From Cesiribacter sp964504565 (GTDB taxonomy: Bacteria; Bacteroidota; Bacteroidia; Cytophagales; Cyclobacteriaceae): a DNA stretch of 64,000 nt. The stretch's first letter is position 1. Every line of letters starts with the position of its first letter. The stretch is from assembly GCA_964504565.1 (NCBI GenBank), contig CAZDEY010000001.1, positions 1-64,000 on the forward strand, read 5' to 3'. The notes under the pieces were generated by a model that did not search any database, was not told where the DNA came from, and saw nothing but the letters and a program-made list of their open reading frames with translations. Below are positions 61,222 through 64,000 of this stretch, piece after piece. Position numbers and translations under genes: made by a program.

Positions 61222-61241
61222 TATATTTGCAACCTTGTTGC
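61222..61241 (+). promoter_or_regulatory. Promoter -7 box with overlapping operator for the TonB receptor
   Basis: TATATTTG (61222-61229) is a perfect match to TAnnTTTG. Its final G begins an inverted repeat GCAAC-CTT-GTTGC (61229-61241). A regulator bound there would block the promoter. The transcript would start near 61235, downstream of the alternative TTG start at 61218, supporting ATG 61263 as the true start. Confidence 0.6.
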
Positions 61242-61262
61242 TTTTTACTTTTTAACCTGGCT

Positions 61263-63656
61263 ATGCCCCTTCCGAAATTTTTCTTCTGTATAGTTTCCTA
61301 TCTAGTTGTTTTAGCGGTGCTGCCGGCTAAGCGGGGTACCGCCCAAACCATTTCCGGCCGGGTTGTTGATGGCCAGGGCGCGCCGGTGGAATCGGCGGTG
61401 GTGAGCTGGTACCCTCAGCAGCAACGTACGCTTACCAACGGGCAGGGCAAATTTACTATATCAATTTCCGGCCCAACCCAACCGGAGTATCTGGAGGTTA
61501 AGCACGTGGCCTACCAAACCCAGCGCGTACACCTGAGCGAGCTACCGGATCCTTCGAACATTAAAGTAGTTTTAGAAGAAGCCGTAGCTACCCTGCAGGA
61601 AGTAACCGTAGTGGAACCCGGCCTTCTTCAGCAAGCCATCGATAATTCGCAATCGGTGGTTACTATTGACCAGGACTTTATTGCCCGCAACAGTACCGGT
61701 ACCTTCTCCGGCGCGCTGGCTGCCCTGCCGGGGGTAAATACTATAAACGTAGGCGTAGGCATTGCTAAACCGGTTATTCGGGGCATGAGCTTCAACCGGA
61801 TTGCTGTAGTAAATCGCGGTATAAAGCAGGAAGGCCAGCAGTGGGGCGCCGACCACGGCCTGGAGGTTGATCCCTTTGATGTGGAACGGGTGGAAATAGT
61901 TAAAGGGCCAGCCTCGCTGTTTTTCGGCTCCGATGGCATGGGCGGGGTAATCCGGATTAAAGAAAACCGCCCGCTAAGTGAGAACGGCCACCGTCTGGAA
62001 CTGAATACCCAGTACCAAACCAATAACCGGGCGGTAGCCAATTCGCTGGGGTATAAAGGAAGGAAGAATGCCTGGTACTACAGTGCCCGCCTAACCCACC
62101 AGGACTACGGCGATTATACTATACCGGCCAATGAATTTACCTACGCCGGCTTCAATTTGCCGGTATATGAGAACCGGCTTAAAAATACCGCCGGTAACGA
62201 ACTGCACTTTAGTGGTCAGGTAGGGTACTACTCGGCCCGCCTGAAAACCAGTTTGCAGTTTAGTAGCTTTAACCAGAAGGCCGGAATTTTTAGCGGGGCT
62301 ATTGGCCTGCCCCAGGCCTATAACCTGCGCCACCAAGGCCGCCACCGCGATATTGATACGCCCCGGCAAGAAAATCAGCACAATATGCTGACCAGCAATA
62401 CTACTCTTTTGCTGGGCAACCACAGCCTGGAGGTAGATTTGGGCTTTCAGTATAATACCCGGCAGGAAATGTCGTTCCCCGGCGCGCACGGCATCCCGGC
62501 CGAATTGGCCGGTTCTAACCTGGCTCTGGGTCTGTACCTTAGCACCTATACCGCCAACCTGCGGCACCAGGTTAACCCCAGCCCGGCACATCAGATTATC
62601 TCCGGGGGGCAGTTTCAGCTTATGGATAACCAAAAAGCGGGTTTTGAATTTTTACTTCCGGAGTTTACCAGTACCCAAGCCGGGATATTCCACTACCACC
62701 TCTACGAGCTGAGTCCTAAACTAACGGTAAACGGCGGCCTTCGCTACGACCGGGGAGCGCATAGTATACAGCAGCATCTGCAACCCGACTACGACCGGAC
62801 GACCCGTCAACCAACCGGAACCTATACCGAACGCACCCCCAGCTTCAACCGAAATTTTGAGAATTTTAGCGGGGCGGTGGGGGCTATATATAAGGCTACT
62901 GACCGGCACCATCTTAAGCTGAATTTAGGTAATAGCTTTCGCTTTCCTACCGCTATTGAACTGAGCAGCAACGGCGTGCACCACGGCAATTATCGGCACG
63001 AAGTGGGTAATAAAAACCTGACGCCCGAAAACGGCTACCAGGCCGATTTTACCTATTTGCACCAAACGGATAATTTGCTGCTGGAGGTGGCGGCTTATAT
63101 GGGTTACTACCGCAATTATATTTACCTGGACCCCAGCGGCCAGTTTACCGATTTGCCCACCGGCGGGGGCACCAAGTGGAGGTATACGCAAAACGATGCC
63201 CTGTTTAACGGCTACGAGCTATCGGGCAGCTACCGGTTTCCCTTTAAGCTTCAGGCCGATTTGGCCGTAGATTTTGTGCAGAACGTGAACCTGGATGAGC
63301 GCCGGCCGCTGCCCTTAACCCCGCCGGCCTCGGTTTTTTCTACCCTTACCTATTCTACCCAAGTAGAGAATTCCGGCTGGTTTAATCAGTGGGGAATTTT
63401 TGCAGCGGGGCGCTATAATTTTGCCCAGGAAAGAATTGATAAGGGCGAACGACCCACCCCCGATAGTTTTATACTGGATGCTGGTATCAATTTAGGGCTT
63501 AAGCTTGGGCGGCAGGCCGTTACGTGCCGCCTAAGTGGGCGCAATTTGCTCAACACGGCCTACTTTATGCATACCAGCCGCTACCGCCTGCTTAACCTGC
63601 CCGAGCAGGGCCGTAACTTTATGGTAGCCCTGCGGCTGCCCATCAATCTAGAATAA
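61263..63656 (+). CDS. TonB-dependent outer-membrane receptor
   Basis: A signal peptide (about 1-29, ending KRGTAQ) leads to a carboxypeptidase-regulatory-like domain (ISGRVVDGQGAPVESAVVSW), a plug domain (ALAALPGVNTINVGVGIAKP, VIRGMSFNRIAVVNRGIKQE) with VDPFDVERVEIVKGPASLFF, and a long barrel ending in RNFMVALRLPINLE. The histidine/tryptophan-bearing loop region is typical of metal or siderophore receptors. It is followed by a DUF4625-like lipoprotein, a pairing seen in Bacteroidota metal-uptake loci (family recollection). The substrate is inferred as a metal, perhaps zinc, from the GTTGC repeats in front. Confidence 0.9.
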   Translation: MPLPKFFFCIVSYLVVLAVLPAKRGTAQTISGRVVDGQGAPVESAVVSWYPQQQRTLTNGQGKFTISISGPTQPEYLEVKHVAYQTQRVHLSELPDPSNIKVVLEEAVATLQEVTVVEPGLLQQAIDNSQSVVTIDQDFIARNSTGTFSGALAALPGVNTINVGVGIAKPVIRGMSFNRIAVVNRGIKQEGQQWGADHGLEVDPFDVERVEIVKGPASLFFGSDGMGGVIRIKENRPLSENGHRLELNTQYQTNNRAVANSLGYKGRKNAWYYSARLTHQDYGDYTIPANEFTYAGFNLPVYENRLKNTAGNELHFSGQVGYYSARLKTSLQFSSFNQKAGIFSGAIGLPQAYNLRHQGRHRDIDTPRQENQHNMLTSNTTLLLGNHSLEVDLGFQYNTRQEMSFPGAHGIPAELAGSNLALGLYLSTYTANLRHQVNPSPAHQIISGGQFQLMDNQKAGFEFLLPEFTSTQAGIFHYHLYELSPKLTVNGGLRYDRGAHSIQQHLQPDYDRTTRQPTGTYTERTPSFNRNFENFSGAVGAIYKATDRHHLKLNLGNSFRFPTAIELSSNGVHHGNYRHEVGNKNLTPENGYQADFTYLHQTDNLLLEVAAYMGYYRNYIYLDPSGQFTDLPTGGGTKWRYTQNDALFNGYELSGSYRFPFKLQADLAVDFVQNVNLDERRPLPLTPPASVFSTLTYSTQVENSGWFNQWGIFAAGRYNFAQERIDKGERPTPDSFILDAGINLGLKLGRQAVTCRLSGRNLLNTAYFMHTSRYRLLNLPEQGRNFMVALRLPINLE

Positions 63657-63687
63657 AAAATTTTCGGCCAAACTCTTTTATTACAAT

Positions 63688-63719
63688 GTTGCATTCATAA
63701 ATTTGCATCATTGTTGCAT
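63688..63719 (+). promoter_or_regulatory. Three (G/T)TTGCAT repeats before the lipoprotein gene
   Basis: GTTGCAT (63688), TTTGCAT (63702) and GTTGCAT (63713) lie in direct orientation just before a TATCTTTTG element and the GTG at 63735. They share the GTTGC core with the operator in front of the TonB receptor. Confidence 0.45.
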
Positions 63720-63734
63720 AATTATCTTTTGGCT

Positions 63735-64000
63735 GTGAAGAATTTAGGATTTTGGTATATAATTTTCCTTCCGCTGGTATCGGCTTGCTTATCCGATACC
63801 GATCCCGAAGCTGACTTAGAGGCTCCGCAAATCAGGGCTACCGATGGGCAGGCCGAGGTTCAGCCGGGCTACTTTGCCAGTGTACCCGCCGGCGCTACGG
63901 AAATTCCGCTGGTTTTTACCGTTACCGACCAAACGGGCATTAAGGAAATCAAGATTGAATCGCACACCGGGTTCGATGGGCACACCCACGGCCGGATAGC
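63735..64000 (+). CDS. DUF4625-like lipoprotein, 5' part (runs off the window)
   Basis: A GTG start opens MKNLGFWYIIFLPLVSACLS, a lipoprotein leader with the cysteine at about residue 18. The mature start is acidic (DTDPEADLEAPQIRATDGQA) and leads into an Ig-like domain (VFTVTDQTGIKEIKIESHTG) and the metal-like GFDGHTHGR. The order matches DUF4625-type proteins often next to TonB receptors. The gene continues past 64000, so the C-terminus is unseen. Likely co-regulated with the receptor 79 bases upstream. Confidence 0.7.
   Translation, partial: MKNLGFWYIIFLPLVSACLSDTDPEADLEAPQIRATDGQAEVQPGYFASVPAGATEIPLVFTVTDQTGIKEIKIESHTGFDGHTHGRI

Overview
The window reads as a chromosomal segment of a Bacteroidota bacterium, probably in the order Cytophagales (inference). 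The support is indirect but consistent. Two large secreted proteins end in type IX secretion C-terminal sorting domains. There are carboxypeptidase-like/TonB receptor families, a LytS/LytTR pair, lipoproteins with short lipoboxes, and several genes whose ATG lies 5-6 bases after a TAnnTTTG-like -7 box. Shine-Dalgarno sequences are mostly absent. Most of the window is of medium GC content; three stretches are clearly AT-richer: about 1.2-2.4 kb, 23.7-29.9 kb and 34.2-36.8 kb. Two 10-N assembly gaps (31314-31323 and 33371-33380) fall inside genes.

Layout. 1-23.7 kb is mainly housekeeping and envelope: the 3' end of acs, a CLC transporter with CBS domains, two Ohr/OsmC peroxidase paralogues, a secreted multidomain endonuclease I, a PhoX-like lipoprotein plus di-haem peroxidase operon, a universal stress protein, a head-GIN lipoprotein, a pentapeptide repeat protein, glyA, tatC, a serine hydrolase, an outer-membrane barrel and a LytS/LytTR two-component system. 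23.7-29.8 kb is an AT-rich, tightly coupled five-gene operon on the minus strand: vsr, a 5-methylcytosine methyltransferase, a protein with two GHKL ATPase modules, a receiver-domain protein and an HNH endonuclease. It ends beside a tRNA-Val gene. 30-53 kb returns to core functions: an RsmF-like rRNA methyltransferase, a patatin, a ZIP-like membrane protein, an alpha-amylase, MGMT, purM, a sialidase-like propeller, a LVIVD/T9SS protein, TraB/GumN, a Rieske protein, lspA, a substrate-binding protein, a sensor kinase and a CtlX-like hydrolase. 53-61 kb is a second defence block: type I restriction genes hsdR, a broken hsdM and hsdS, followed by an AbiEi/AbiEii type IV toxin-antitoxin pair behind a striking four-half-site operator. 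The window closes with a TonB receptor and the start of a DUF4625-like lipoprotein, both preceded by GTTGC-type repeats.

The most interesting unit is the 23.7-29.8 kb operon. It joins a cytosine methylase, a mismatch nicking enzyme and an HNH nuclease to what looks like a complete histidine kinase/receiver pair: the receiver keeps all its phosphoacceptor residues, and the kinase-like protein carries a second HSP90/MutL-type ATPase. This suggests a restriction system whose nuclease is gated by ATP-driven conformational change, phosphorelay, or both (inference). The second block may also have changed recently: hsdM has lost an internal segment, and hsdS alternates AT-rich target-recognition regions with GC-richer conserved regions.
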